From contig NZ_CP034683.1 of NCBI RefSeq assembly GCF_003990335.1, positions 3,145,501-3,209,500 of the forward strand: a stretch of 64,000 bases of DNA. Direction: 5' to 3'. This document shows, piece after piece, positions 17,404-26,121 of the stretch. Position numbers and translations under genes: made by a program. This stretch comes from Rheinheimera mangrovi. GTDB lineage: Bacteria; Pseudomonadota; Gammaproteobacteria; Enterobacterales; Alteromonadaceae. Each line of letters begins with the position of its first letter. Positions within the stretch are counted from its first letter, which is position 1. The notes below the pieces were generated by a model, which was given only the letters and a program-made list of their open reading frames with translations, searched no databases and was not told where the DNA came from.

Positions 17404-17892
17404 CTAGCCTATCCTTTTATTAAATGCGGGCAATTTCCCATATTTTTGAAGATGTAGAGTGTGAAGAAATACTTCAATGAGTGAGACCAGTTCAGGCTTT
17501 GACACTGTAGCTACACCCAACCTTGCTGTGCCGTCTTGCACACTGCGTATTTCTTCCAGCGCTTCATCACTTCTGAATGTTTGAGCGGGAAATTGCCTTT
17601 TACCATTTTCAACTGGTCCGGGAGTATTGACATGATTCCATATTCTTCCGTGCAATTTTGCAGCTTTGCCTATATAGAACACTTCGCCACAGGGTTTAGC
17701 AAAAAAATAAACCCCACTTTTTGAACCAATGCCGTCGTTAGTAATAACAATGCCAAATGTTGAATGCTCTGACCATTGTCCAATTGGCACTGTTGAATCT
17801 TTAAATGGGAACTCTATTTCTGCTCCTTCAAACAAATGAGGCAGCGAAGATTTGAGGTTCATAATCTCTTCGTAGAGTTCGGATATTTTCAT
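17404..17892 (-). CDS. GIY-YIG domain protein
   Basis: A 162-residue protein whose middle carries a GIY-YIG-like core: GVYFFAKP (GIY position), VFYIGKA (YIG), an Arg in LHGRIWNH and a Glu in ELVSLIEVFL near residue 145. These are the expected catalytic positions, so a small nuclease is possible. There is no DNA-binding domain attached besides the helical ends. It stands alone, and its AT-richness differs from the adjacent ggt gene. Its role (repair, mobile element or defence) is open. Confidence 0.6.
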   Translation of the reverse strand: MKISELYEEIMNLKSSLPHLFEGAEIEFPFKDSTVPIGQWSEHSTFGIVITNDGIGSKSGVYFFAKPCGEVFYIGKAAKLHGRIWNHVNTPGPVENGKRQFPAQTFRSDEALEEIRSVQDGTARLGVATVSKPELVSLIEVFLHTLHLQKYGKLPAFNKRIG

Positions 17893-17937
17893 TATGATTA
17901 ATGGATCCTTTTGATTACCCTACAAATATAAGGCTAC

Positions 17938-19677
17938 TTAGTGAGCCGCGGCAACTCCGTCTCGTCTGGAATCAGACCCAGCCACATAACCCTTGTCTAA
18001 TTTCATTATGCCCTGGCCGCCACCGAATATTAAACCCCGGCTGTTACCAAGAAAAACACTCTGCGCCGTAGCCATAATTGGATTTTGTGGGGCATGGCCC
18101 ATTGCATACAATTTATCGACAGTGTCTTGAGGTATGCCTTGCTCAAAACTGACACTGTTTTCTTCCCAGTGCCGAAACCTAGGCGCATCTATGGCTTGTT
18201 GCACATCCATGTCAAACAGCACCATATTCAGCAGCACCTGGACATGAGCTTGCGGCTGTTGCGCACCGCCGACAATGCCATAACTTAACCAGGGTTGTTG
18301 CTTGCCTTGTGCGTTTGCCTTAGTCACAAAACCCGGAATAATGGTATGAAATGGGCGTCTGCCAGGGGCAACTGTATTGGCTCTGTCAGGCTGCACGGAC
18401 AGCCCGACCCCGCGGTTTTGTAACGCAAAACCTGTGCCCGGTACCACAATACCTGAGCCAAAAGAACCCGCTAAACTGTTAATAAAAGACACCATATTGC
18501 CTTGGCTATCGGCAACGCTTAAGTAAGTGGTTTCGCTGGTGGTTAACGAAGGTTCGGGATCCGCGCTTGTCATGGCTTTGTCCGCCTGAATTTGCGCACG
18601 CCGTTTTGCAATCACCTGATCTGACAATAACTGATCTGGTGTAACCTGCATAAATTCGGGGTCACCAACAAAAAGTTCCAGATCAGCATAAGCCAGTTTT
18701 TTCGCTTCAATCAGGTGATGCAAATAATCCGCCGAATTGTGCTGCATAGAAGCTAAATCAAAAGGTTCCAGTATTTTGAGCATTTCTAAAGCCGCAATGC
18801 CCTGGCCATTAGGCGGTAATTCCCATAGCCGGTATTCTTTAAACGAAACCGATAAAGGCTCAACCCACTCTGCACTATAGTTCGCAAAGTCCTCTTGCGT
18901 TAAAAAGCCACCTAACTCCTGCACTCGTGCCGCAATTTTTTGTCCTAATTCGCCACCGTACAGCACGTGTGGGCCTTGCTCCGCAATCAGCTTCAGAGTG
19001 TTGGCATAATCTGGGTTCACAAACCATTCGCCGGCTTTTGGTGTTCTGCTGCCGTCTATTAAAAAAGTAGCTCTTGAACCCTTGTCCCAATTGATCTTGC
19101 TTTCGAACATGCCCCATTCAGTGGCCGTAGTGTCAGAGATCAGAAAACCCTTTTCGGCCAGTGCAATAGCCGGTGCCAATGCTTGCGCCAAGGTTAGAGT
19201 GCCATGCTGCTCTAATAGCTTTGCCCAGCCCGATAATGCACCAGGCAGGGTAATAGATTCAGGGCCTTCGTCTGGCACACGACGACGGTCAGCCATCTTT
19301 TCAAAGGTCATTAATGCGCCTGCATGTCCACTGCCATTGATGCCGACCAACCGCTGTTCTTTTTCCAGCCAAATCATGGCGAACATGTCGCCACCAATGC
19401 CTGTCATATAGGGCTCGACCACGCTTAACACCGCTGCCGCAGTCACTGCAGCGTCAATTGCATTACCGCCATTTTTCAGCACAGTAAGACCGGCCTGACT
19501 GGCTAAGGGCTGACTGGTTGCAACCACAGCATTAGGCGCATACACAGCCTTTGCCTGATAAGGTTCAACAGGCGCACCAAGACCTGCCCGAAAGGAGAAA
19601 CCAGCCACAATAGCTGACACCGCAACCAGCGCTATAATGGCCAGCATCCACAGTAAAAACCTCTTGATTCCGTTCAT
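17938..19677 (-). CDS. ggt: Gamma-glutamyltransferase
   Basis: A 579-residue Ntn-hydrolase with one N-terminal hydrophobic segment (residues 8-30) that exports or anchors it in the periplasm. The family start YAPNAVVATSQPLASQAGLTVLKNGGNAIDAA and GIGGDMFAMIW are clear. The autocleavage/catalytic Thr lies in SETTYLSVADSQGN, separating large and small subunits. The small subunit keeps FGSGIVVPGTGFALQNRG and the substrate loop near PRRPFHTI. It transfers or hydrolyses gamma-glutamyl groups, for example of glutathione. It is divergent from an AraC-family gene with an inverted repeat between them. Confidence 0.9.
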   Translation of the reverse strand: MNGIKRFLLWMLAIIALVAVSAIVAGFSFRAGLGAPVEPYQAKAVYAPNAVVATSQPLASQAGLTVLKNGGNAIDAAVTAAAVLSVVEPYMTGIGGDMFAMIWLEKEQRLVGINGSGHAGALMTFEKMADRRRVPDEGPESITLPGALSGWAKLLEQHGTLTLAQALAPAIALAEKGFLISDTTATEWGMFESKINWDKGSRATFLIDGSRTPKAGEWFVNPDYANTLKLIAEQGPHVLYGGELGQKIAARVQELGGFLTQEDFANYSAEWVEPLSVSFKEYRLWELPPNGQGIAALEMLKILEPFDLASMQHNSADYLHHLIEAKKLAYADLELFVGDPEFMQVTPDQLLSDQVIAKRRAQIQADKAMTSADPEPSLTTSETTYLSVADSQGNMVSFINSLAGSFGSGIVVPGTGFALQNRGVGLSVQPDRANTVAPGRRPFHTIIPGFVTKANAQGKQQPWLSYGIVGGAQQPQAHVQVLLNMVLFDMDVQQAIDAPRFRHWEENSVSFEQGIPQDTVDKLYAMGHAPQNPIMATAQSVFLGNSRGLIFGGGQGIMKLDKGYVAGSDSRRDGVAAAH

Positions 19678-19727
19678 ATAATTTTAATTTCCTCAATGTT
19701 TGGCATGATCTGTTTTTTTACGCAGAT

Positions 19728-19759
19728 ACTATAACCCAATGAAATTTCTGGGATATAGT
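19728..19759. promoter_or_regulatory. Inverted repeat between ggt and araC-type gene
   Basis: ACTATAACCCA and TGGGATATAGT form arms matching at 10 of 11 positions around a 10-base spacer. The position between divergent genes fits an operator for the AraC-type regulator or overlapping promoters. Inferred from symmetry and location only. Confidence 0.4.
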
Positions 19760-19863
19760 AGCTCGGTCAGCTAGTGTGTTATTGAACGATATTGCGCTTT
19801 GATGCAAAGCTAAGATCTGCTTTGCTTTGGCTGGAAATGGACAAATTCAGGAGTATCGCAAGG

Positions 19864-20688
19864 ATGGCTAAAAACCAGAGTTTAGTAACCAGTTGGGTAA
19901 AAAGAGCTGCTGGAGAAACTGAGCGCATCGAAGCCTGTTTTAGCGGGCTTGCTTATGCGCCACATAGCCATGACACCTACACTTTGGCGTTAACAACAGC
20001 TGGCGTGCAAAGCTTTAATTATCGTGGCGAATTACGCCATTCCCTGCCAGGTGAAGTGGTGATATTGCACCCCGACGAAACTCACGACGGCCAGGCAGGA
20101 ACAGATAGCCCCTTTGCGTATCGCGCTATCAGCATCAACCCTGTTGATGTGCAGAATATTTTGCAGGGTGTCAGCCTGCCCTTCTTGCAAGGTGGAGTCA
20201 CCAGAGATCCGCGACTTAGCCAGATCGCCACAAAGCTGTTGGCTGAATTTGATCGTCCACTGGAGACACTGGAGCAGCAAGACCTCATCTTTGCATTTGC
20301 CAGCTGTTTACAGCTGATAACATGCAACAGCGTTCAACATACCAAAGCAAACTACCACGCCATAAAACGAGTCCGTGAATACATTGATGATGTCATCGCT
20401 ATTGACTCCTGTATGCACATCGACATCAGTTTGGATGAACTGGCCGCTATTTCACACTACAGCAAGTGGCAAGTAACCCGCGATTTCAGATCCCTTTACG
20501 GTACAACGCCTTACCGCTACGTCACACTCAAGCGACTGCAAAAAGCCAAAGCCTTAATTGAGCGGGGCTTGCCCTTAGTGCAGGTAGCTATCAGTAGCGG
20601 CTTTGCCGATCAAAGCCATCTGACCCGACACTTTAAAACCTGTTTTGGTACCACACCCAAAGTGTGGGCAAAACTGAATCAATGCTAA
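19864..20688 (+). CDS. AraC-family transcriptional regulator
   Basis: A 274-residue regulator from the ATG at 19864 (AGGAG 10 nt upstream). The N-terminal half is a cupin-type ligand-binding domain with YAPHSHDTYTLALTTAGVQSFNYRG and PGEVVILHPDETHDGQAG. The C-terminal half has two helix-turn-helices: LDELAAISHYSKWQVTRDFRSLYG and LPLVQVAISSGFADQSHLTRHFK, ending TTPKVW. Such proteins often control amino-acid exporters or metabolic genes. The divergent ggt gene is the obvious candidate target. The effector is unknown. Confidence 0.85.
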   Translation: MAKNQSLVTSWVKRAAGETERIEACFSGLAYAPHSHDTYTLALTTAGVQSFNYRGELRHSLPGEVVILHPDETHDGQAGTDSPFAYRAISINPVDVQNILQGVSLPFLQGGVTRDPRLSQIATKLLAEFDRPLETLEQQDLIFAFASCLQLITCNSVQHTKANYHAIKRVREYIDDVIAIDSCMHIDISLDELAAISHYSKWQVTRDFRSLYGTTPYRYVTLKRLQKAKALIERGLPLVQVAISSGFADQSHLTRHFKTCFGTTPKVWAKLNQC

Positions 20689-20781
20689 GCAAAGCAGCTT
20701 AATCAGCAGGGCATGTTCTTCAGCTTTTCATATTGCGGCTTGTTTTCATCGCTTGCTTTAAGCAAATAGTGGCGTCGAATT

Positions 20782-22140
20782 TTACTTTTTACCATCCAGC
20801 TGAAATTTCTCCAGCCGGTATAAAAATGCCTTGTAGTTCAGCTGCAGTAATTTGGCCGCTTTGGTTTTATTGCCATTGCTCAATTGCAAGGCTTGTTCCA
20901 GGCAACTGCGCTCCAGAGCTTCGAAGTCCAGGCCGGCTTCAGGCAGTTGAAACAGGCCTGCAGCTGGCTCTGGTTTTTGAGGCTGTAAATCGGCCAGCAA
21001 TTCCTGTTCATCCTGCAACAAGACAAAACGCTCAATTTTATTGCTGAGCTCGCGCACATTGCCGGGCCACGGATAGGCCATGAGGGCTTTGAGCGCTGTT
21101 TTTGATAAGGCAGGCAAACTGGTTTTATAACGGCTTTGTTGCAGCTGAAAAAAATGTTGGATAAGACCCGGAATATCTTCAGTGCGCTCACGTAAAGCAG
21201 GCATATGCACGGGCACCACATTCAGGCGGTAAAACAGATCCTGACGAAATCGTCCCTGCTGCACTGCGGTCGCTAAATCCTGATGGCTGGCGGCAATAAT
21301 TCGCAAGTTCAGTTTGATTTCATGATGGCTACCCAACCGGGTTACAGTCCCTTCCTGCAACAAGCGTAATAACTTGGCTTGCAGAGGTAATGGCAGTTCT
21401 GCAATTTCATCCAAAAAGACAGTACCACCCTGAGCAGCTTCAAACTTTCCGGCTTTGCTTTGAACAGCCCCTGTGTAGGCTCCTTTTTCAGCCCCAAAAA
21501 GCTCGGCTTCGGCCAGACTTTCCGGAATGGCACCGCAGTTGATCGCAATAAAAGGTGCATTTTTACGTGGCGATAACTGATGCAAAGCACGAGCTGCCAA
21601 CTCTTTACCTGTACCACTTTCACCACTGATAAGCACAGTCACATTACTGCCTGCAACACGTTGAATGCGCTGAAACAGCAGTTGCATACATGGCGCATGG
21701 CCAATCAAATCAACCAGTTGTTGCTGCTCGGTCAATTGGGCACTCAACTGCTGGTTTTGCAGGCGCAATTGCCTCGCCCGCAAACCTTTACTGATAGCCA
21801 GCAGTAGTTCCTGCCGTTTAAATGGCTTAGACAGATAATCATCAGCTCCGGCCTGAATAGCGTCAACCGCATGGCTGACTGAGCCATAAGCCGTGGCCAC
21901 AACAAAACCCAAAGCAGGACATTCGGTACGTACATACTGCAACACATCAGCGCCACTGCCGGAACCAAGCTTCCAGTCACAAAGCACCAGCGCAAGCTCT
22001 GGCTGATTCTTTAACGCCACTATAGCTGATGCAGTGCTGTCCGCCTGGTGCACCAGATAACCGTCAGATGTCAGTAACTGGCTTAATAAACCACGTTGTG
22101 CCAGGTCGTCTTCAACCACTAATAATTGCAATGCTTTCAT
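20782..22140 (-). CDS. Sigma-54-dependent response regulator (NtrC type)
   Basis: A 452-residue three-domain regulator. The receiver domain (1-120) has phospho-acceptor Asp in LVLCDWKLGSGSG and Lys in DYLSKPFKR. The AAA+ domain (about 140-370) has Walker A GESGTGKE and the sigma-54 contact loop as GAYTGA, a common variant of GAFTGA. The C-terminal Fis-type HTH is LSNGNKTKAAKLLQLNYKAFLYRL. It should activate sigma-54 promoters on phosphorylation. It overlaps the kinase gene upstream by 4 nt (ATGA), so the pair is translationally coupled. A target is likely the exported protein at 23786. Confidence 0.92.
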   Translation of the reverse strand: MKALQLLVVEDDLAQRGLLSQLLTSDGYLVHQADSTASAIVALKNQPELALVLCDWKLGSGSGADVLQYVRTECPALGFVVATAYGSVSHAVDAIQAGADDYLSKPFKRQELLLAISKGLRARQLRLQNQQLSAQLTEQQQLVDLIGHAPCMQLLFQRIQRVAGSNVTVLISGESGTGKELAARALHQLSPRKNAPFIAINCGAIPESLAEAELFGAEKGAYTGAVQSKAGKFEAAQGGTVFLDEIAELPLPLQAKLLRLLQEGTVTRLGSHHEIKLNLRIIAASHQDLATAVQQGRFRQDLFYRLNVVPVHMPALRERTEDIPGLIQHFFQLQQSRYKTSLPALSKTALKALMAYPWPGNVRELSNKIERFVLLQDEQELLADLQPQKPEPAAGLFQLPEAGLDFEALERSCLEQALQLSNGNKTKAAKLLQLNYKAFLYRLEKFQLDGKK

Positions 22141-23456
22141 GTGGTTTCCCCTTCGATGTGACAGAGCTCAATACGAGCAATGCAGCCACCTTCGACCGTA
22201 TTTTCCAAAGTCACTTTCCCCTGATAATACCTGTGTAATAAACGCTGACAAAGATAAAGTCCCATCCCAGCCCCTTCGGCTTTGTTGCTAACATGAGGTT
22301 GAAACAACTGCTCAGCAATGGCTGGATCTAAGCCTGAGCCCTGATCCACGACCTCCAGCAGTACGCTGTTTTGTATAGACCTAAGGCTGATTTGTACTTC
22401 TGAGCCAGCAGGGCTCGCTTCCACTGCATTGCTAATCACCGCATGAAAGATACTGCGAAGTTCGGCCTCTGCTCCTTGCAGCTTCAACTGCTCAGGTAAT
22501 GTTAAATTGAGCCGGACTGGCTGAGCGCTGAATTCCAGCGCTATATCATGCAGCAAGGTATTTAAGTTGACAGTCTGACTGCGATCCACGCCTTCGCAGC
22601 TTAAAGTTAGCAGCGCTGTTAAAGTGCGGTTGATATGCTGCATTTTGTGTTCAACCAGTTTCTGTAACTGCTGTTGCTCTGCAGATGCCTGTGGCAATTG
22701 CTCCAAAGCCAATGCCATCGTATGGATAGGGTTACGCAGCGCATGCACCAGGCCACGGCTGATTTCCCCCAGTTCCACTAATTGTTGCTGTTGTTGTAAT
22801 TGCTCACGGTGTTCTGCCAGTTGATCCAATTGCAAACTGGTTTGATTAAATTGCTCCAACACATAACGATATTCTTTCAGCCTGAACTGACTGGCAAGTT
22901 GCACCTTGTGTTCACCCGCAGCAAGGCGGCGAAAGCCCTGAACCAGCAACTGTAAAGGTGCAATAAAACGATACCCAAGCCAGCTGGCTAAAAAAAATGC
23001 CAGCACAGCAATGATGATAAATGCCATGATCTGGTTTTGCAGATAGTTCTGGATCAGTATCTGGCTACTGCCTTTTTGCTCCAGTTGGAATTTTTGTACC
23101 CAGTTGCCTGCAGTGGGGCTTTGTTCACGCAACTCCTTCAGGGTTTTATCCAGTTGTTGTTGCATCTCGGCAGGCAGAGCATTGTCCGACAGCTGAATGA
23201 CTTTTATGCCCTCCTCTACCTGAACTATCGCCTTAGCCTTTGTTGCAACAGCTGATGTGGTGACGGCCTCTGGCTGTTTAATCCGGCTGATGTTTTCTGC
23301 GGTACGGGCTAAAACAATGCGGCTTAACTGGCCGCTTTGGGTCGTCAGTTCCTGCTGCAATTGCTGTTGAAACCACCAGAGGGTAGCAAGCTGGCTCAGG
23401 CTTAACAGCAGCAGCAAGACACTGATCCCTATTAACAAGGCTTTTTGAATACTCAT
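22137..23456 (-). CDS. Membrane sensor histidine kinase
   Basis: A 439-residue kinase. It has a first transmembrane helix (7-28), a periplasmic region of about 110 residues, a second helix (about 145-165), a HAMP-like linker, a glutamine-rich coiled coil and an H-box LVHALRNPIHTMAL with the phospho-accepting His. The ATP domain has N-box ISNAVEAS, DQGSGLDP and GAGMGLYLC. The H-box is of the non-HisKA-classical type often paired with NtrC regulators. It phosphorylates the adjacent regulator. The signal is unknown. Confidence 0.9.
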   Translation of the reverse strand: MSIQKALLIGISVLLLLLSLSQLATLWWFQQQLQQELTTQSGQLSRIVLARTAENISRIKQPEAVTTSAVATKAKAIVQVEEGIKVIQLSDNALPAEMQQQLDKTLKELREQSPTAGNWVQKFQLEQKGSSQILIQNYLQNQIMAFIIIAVLAFFLASWLGYRFIAPLQLLVQGFRRLAAGEHKVQLASQFRLKEYRYVLEQFNQTSLQLDQLAEHREQLQQQQQLVELGEISRGLVHALRNPIHTMALALEQLPQASAEQQQLQKLVEHKMQHINRTLTALLTLSCEGVDRSQTVNLNTLLHDIALEFSAQPVRLNLTLPEQLKLQGAEAELRSIFHAVISNAVEASPAGSEVQISLRSIQNSVLLEVVDQGSGLDPAIAEQLFQPHVSNKAEGAGMGLYLCQRLLHRYYQGKVTLENTVEGGCIARIELCHIEGETT

Positions 23457-23583
23457 GCAAGGGTCCTGTTGTTGATGGTCTTATCTGCAGTCTTGTCTGG
23501 ATAATACAAGATAGATGCCAGTATCCCAGCCCAAAGGTTAATAAAAAAGCTTTTGAATAATAGCCACTTAGCTAAAAATCAGG

Positions 23584-23599
23584 CATCAGCAAGCTGATG
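23584..23599. promoter_or_regulatory. Perfect 16-bp palindrome, possible NtrC-type upstream site
   Basis: CATCAGC-AA-GCTGATG is perfectly symmetric and lies 113 bp upstream of a sigma-54-like element. That is the usual place for an enhancer site of an NtrC-type activator. It also lies upstream of the kinase-regulator operon, so autoregulation is possible. Confidence 0.45.
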
Positions 23600-23711
23600 T
23601 ATCGCTGTTTAATTTGCCTATTTCAGCAAAACCTTATCCTTATTTCGGGATATTTGGCAGTAAACCCTGACGTTATGTTTTTAAGCCATTGAATTTAAAC
23701 CAATTTAATTC

Positions 23712-23727
23712 TGGCATTAAATTTTCA
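23712..23727 (+). promoter_or_regulatory. Sigma-54-like promoter element (weak match)
   Basis: TGGCATTAAATTTTCA resembles TGGCAC-N5-TTGCA, with the -24 GG intact but the -12 GC changed to TC. It sits about 59 bp before the ATG at 23786. A weak match, interesting mainly because of the palindrome and the sigma-54 regulator next door. Confidence 0.3.
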
Positions 23728-23785
23728 AGTCAAAGGAGCAAGCGCTTCATTGGTGAAGTGCTGTTACTTAACTGAAGGATTGATC

Positions 23786-24265
23786 ATGAAAACATTTCAA
23801 CCACTGGTTCTGCTTAGCTCACTTTTTTTACTGGTCGCTGCCTCCACTCAGCTCTCGGCAGCTGAGGCAAAAACCAGCACAAGCTCCGAACAGGTTCAAA
23901 TCGAAAAATCGCCAAAAAAAACCAAACTTCTGCTGGTTCAGGATGGTGAAACTGAAGAGTTTAACTGGAGCAATGATGAGCTGAAAAATGAGGCTGAATT
24001 AGATCTGGCTTTAAGCAAGTTACCCGAAGAAAAACGTGAGAAGATCAAAAAGTTATTGATGGATCAAAAAGATGGCCTGCGTGGAATGGTTTTCCATGCG
24101 CTGGATGGTTCAGACGGCGATATAAACCTCATCGATAAAAAAATTATAGTAAAAACACTGGACGGCAAAAGTGAATTCGATGTCATCAAACACTTGCTGC
24201 AAAAATCCAGCCTGACAAAAGAGCAACTGCTGGAACTACAAAAACTGTTGGACAGCAAACATTAA
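23786..24265 (+). CDS. Small exported charged protein, unknown
   Basis: A 159-residue protein from the ATG at 23786 (AAGGA 7 nt upstream). It has a signal peptide (residues 1-26, ending LSAAEA) and then a very charged, lysine/glutamate/aspartate-rich helical region (LSKLPEEKREKIKKLLMDQ, SLTKEQLLELQKLLDSKH). No family is recognised. It stands divergent from the two-component operon. Its upstream region carries a palindrome and a sigma-54-like element, so it may be the regulator's main target and a periplasmic stress or sensing protein. That is inference only. Confidence 0.6.
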   Translation: MKTFQPLVLLSSLFLLVAASTQLSAAEAKTSTSSEQVQIEKSPKKTKLLLVQDGETEEFNWSNDELKNEAELDLALSKLPEEKREKIKKLLMDQKDGLRGMVFHALDGSDGDINLIDKKIIVKTLDGKSEFDVIKHLLQKSSLTKEQLLELQKLLDSKH

Positions 24266-24276
24266 AATCCGCGAAC

Positions 24277-24306
24277 CAAGCCCAGCGGAAATCGTCCCTG
24301 GGCTTG
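24277..24306 (+). terminator. Possible terminator hairpin after 23786 gene
   Basis: CAAGCCCAG pairs perfectly with CTGGGCTTG across a 12-base loop, 11 bp after the stop codon. There is no T-run, so termination may be weak. Confidence 0.4.
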
Positions 24307-24330
24307 TACCACATTATAGTGACCCCTTAT

Positions 24331-24466
24331 CTGTAGGCGCTGACCAAAATTGCCCGCCGTTCCGGTTTGCGGTGACCGGCTCTACCGGTTTGGTCTGCTC
24401 AGGCTGCTATGATTTTGCTCGGTTTGGATAGCAAAAAGGACACCGGGTTATGGGTGTCCTTTTGAT
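24331..24466. repeat. Intergenic direct repeat, copy A
   Basis: About 135 bp, beginning CTGTAGGCGCTG and including TGCCCGCCGTTCCGGTTTGC, recurs in the same orientation at 28689-28822 with roughly 80-85% identity by eye. It ends in a conserved hairpin. The two copies bracket the IS/RAYT block. Confidence 0.7.
24435..24462. terminator. Strong hairpin inside repeat A
   Basis: AAAGGACACC and GGTGTCCTTT form a perfect 10-bp stem with an 8-base loop and a T-run on both strands. It looks like a bidirectional terminator. The second repeat copy keeps it at 28793-28818. Confidence 0.65.
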
Positions 24467-24544
24467 TAAACATAGCAACATTCAGGAATGAACGTCCCTA
24501 TTTTCACATGAAAACATACCCATCATCTTCAGGGGCTATGCCTT

Positions 24545-24811
24545 TTAATGTTTTTTATATTCACGTTCTAAATTTAGAATAACCGCCCCCAATGGATTAT
24601 CAAAAGCCCATGAATCAATAACTACTCTTGACAAACTGTTGTCTGATGGCAAAACAATACCCATCAAGACATTTTCTTTCATATCCAGAATCGACTTTCT
24701 TATTATATTCAACTGAGCAGCATAAACAGAGTTTAGTCCTACTTTCGAAAGCTCAGCGTCAATACTAAATATTGCATGATCGATCATTTCAATTAGATTT
24801 CTTTTTTTCAA
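24545..24811 (-). CDS. Small hypothetical protein
   Basis: An 88-residue hydrophilic, mixed alpha/beta protein (MIDHAIFSIDAELSKVG, NPLGAVILNLEREYKKH). It is AT-rich relative to the core genome and sits in the island near an orphan Rhs toxin module, so an immunity-like role is possible, but no family supports this. The start is a TTG at 24811 with GGA upstream; the ATG at 24787 is an alternative. Function unknown. Confidence 0.4.
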   Translation of the reverse strand: MKKRNLIEMIDHAIFSIDAELSKVGLNSVYAAQLNIIRKSILDMKENVLMGIVLPSDNSLSRVVIDSWAFDNPLGAVILNLEREYKKH

Positions 24812-24992
24812 TTTCTGTATTCCAATTCAGGTCTAAGTACATATTTCTGAAGCTGACCACCCGGATAAGATGCTCCTTGAGATCCAATGGCATGATCCAA
24901 TGGTGTCCACCAATGGTATCAGGTCTAATGTGATGACTCGCCTCCCATCCTGACTTAGGATGAGGTGACCAAACCGAAAGAGGCGAATCATC

Positions 24993-26009
24993 ATGCTTAT
25001 CAAAACATTAGGTGTAGATCTTGGCAAGCTCAGTTGTCATGTGATTGGGCAAGATCAGCACGGAAAAGTAGTAGAAAAGCGCAAAATACTGATCAGTAAG
25101 TTTGCAGAATATCTGGCAAATTTACCGCCATGCGCTGTGTTTTTTGAAGCCTGTGGTGGCGCACATCATTGGTGCCGTAAAGCCAGAAGCCTTGGCCATC
25201 GGGCTGACATGATACCGGCCAATTTCGTGAAGCCTTTTGTAAAGTCGAACAAAAACGACTTCAACGATGCCGAAGCCATTTGCGAAGCGGCACAGCGGCC
25301 GACGATGCGTTTTGCGCATGTTCGCAGTGAAGAGCAACAAGCCTTTGGCTGTTTACTCAAGTTACGTGAGCAGTTGGTAGAAGAGCGCACAGCGGTCAGC
25401 AATCAGGCGCATGCGTTTCTGTTGGAATTTGGTATTCAGCAGAAAAAGGGCCGTGCTTTTATCGGCACTGTAGCGGATATGACTGAAAATCCTGATATTA
25501 ATTTACCTGAAGCGCTGCGTCTGGCGCTGTTCCGTCTGGTGGAGCGTTATAAAGCGGTTGATAAAGAAATCAGTGAGTTGGAACGGGATATCACGGCGAT
25601 TAACAGCCAGAACGAGAACTGCAAGCGTATGCAAAGCATTCCGGGTGTAGGTTTAATTACCTCGAGCTTTATTGAATCATGGGCTGGCAGTTGCAACCAG
25701 TTTAAAAGTGCCAGAGACTTTGCGGCCTGGGCAGGATTAGTACCAAAACAGCATTCAACAGGCGGAGTAAGCAACCTGCTTGGGATCAGCAAACGCGGTA
25801 ACAGCACGTTGCGTAAATACCTGATCCACGGTGCACGCTCGGTTATCCAATGGAAGCTCGAAGAAGATCATGCCTGGAGCCCGTGGATTAAAAAGCTGTT
25901 AAGCAGTAAGAAAAAAACAGTGGCGGTGGTCGCTATGGCCAATAAACTGGCCCGCATTATCTGGGCCGTATTAACAAAAGAGCAGAATTACGCAGCAGTC
26001 GCTGCATAA
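24993..26009 (+). CDS. IS110-family transposase
   Basis: A 338-residue transposase/recombinase. The N-terminal RuvC-like DEDD domain shows GVDLGKLSCHV (Asp), FFEACGG (Glu) and NDFNDAEAICEA (two Asp). The C-terminal transposase_20 domain shows SIPGVGLITSSFIE, ARDFAAWAGLVPKQHSTGG and GISKRGNSTLRKYLIHGA, with the catalytic Ser expected in this part. In this family the enzyme works with an element-encoded guide RNA. It is identical to the protein at 27532-28548, so both copies are likely functional and recently duplicated. Confidence 0.95.
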   Translation: MLIKTLGVDLGKLSCHVIGQDQHGKVVEKRKILISKFAEYLANLPPCAVFFEACGGAHHWCRKARSLGHRADMIPANFVKPFVKSNKNDFNDAEAICEAAQRPTMRFAHVRSEEQQAFGCLLKLREQLVEERTAVSNQAHAFLLEFGIQQKKGRAFIGTVADMTENPDINLPEALRLALFRLVERYKAVDKEISELERDITAINSQNENCKRMQSIPGVGLITSSFIESWAGSCNQFKSARDFAAWAGLVPKQHSTGGVSNLLGISKRGNSTLRKYLIHGARSVIQWKLEEDHAWSPWIKKLLSSKKKTVAVVAMANKLARIIWAVLTKEQNYAAVAA

Positions 26010-26054
26010 ACCGGGTCACACCGAGTTTGCAACACGATGGCAATAAGGCAACAA

Positions 26055-26121
26055 CCATGATCGGAAACCTGTCAGGGGCAAAAGCACATAGATGCTGAAG
26101 GTCTTATTAGGGCGATGATGG
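26055..26121 (+). ncRNA. Candidate bridge/seek RNA of IS copy 1
   Basis: In the 3' noncoding part of the IS, CCATGATCG (26055-26063) pairs with CGATGATGG (26113-26121) at 8 of 9 positions. The enclosed loop contains TGTCAGG (same as the left target flank), GGGGCAAA (complement of TTTGCCCC in the right flank), CACAT (complement of ATGTG at the left IS end) and CATAGAT (26087-26093, identical to the last 7 bp of the IS). IS1111-type elements are known to encode such guide RNAs in this position. Exact RNA ends are not known. Confidence 0.5.
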
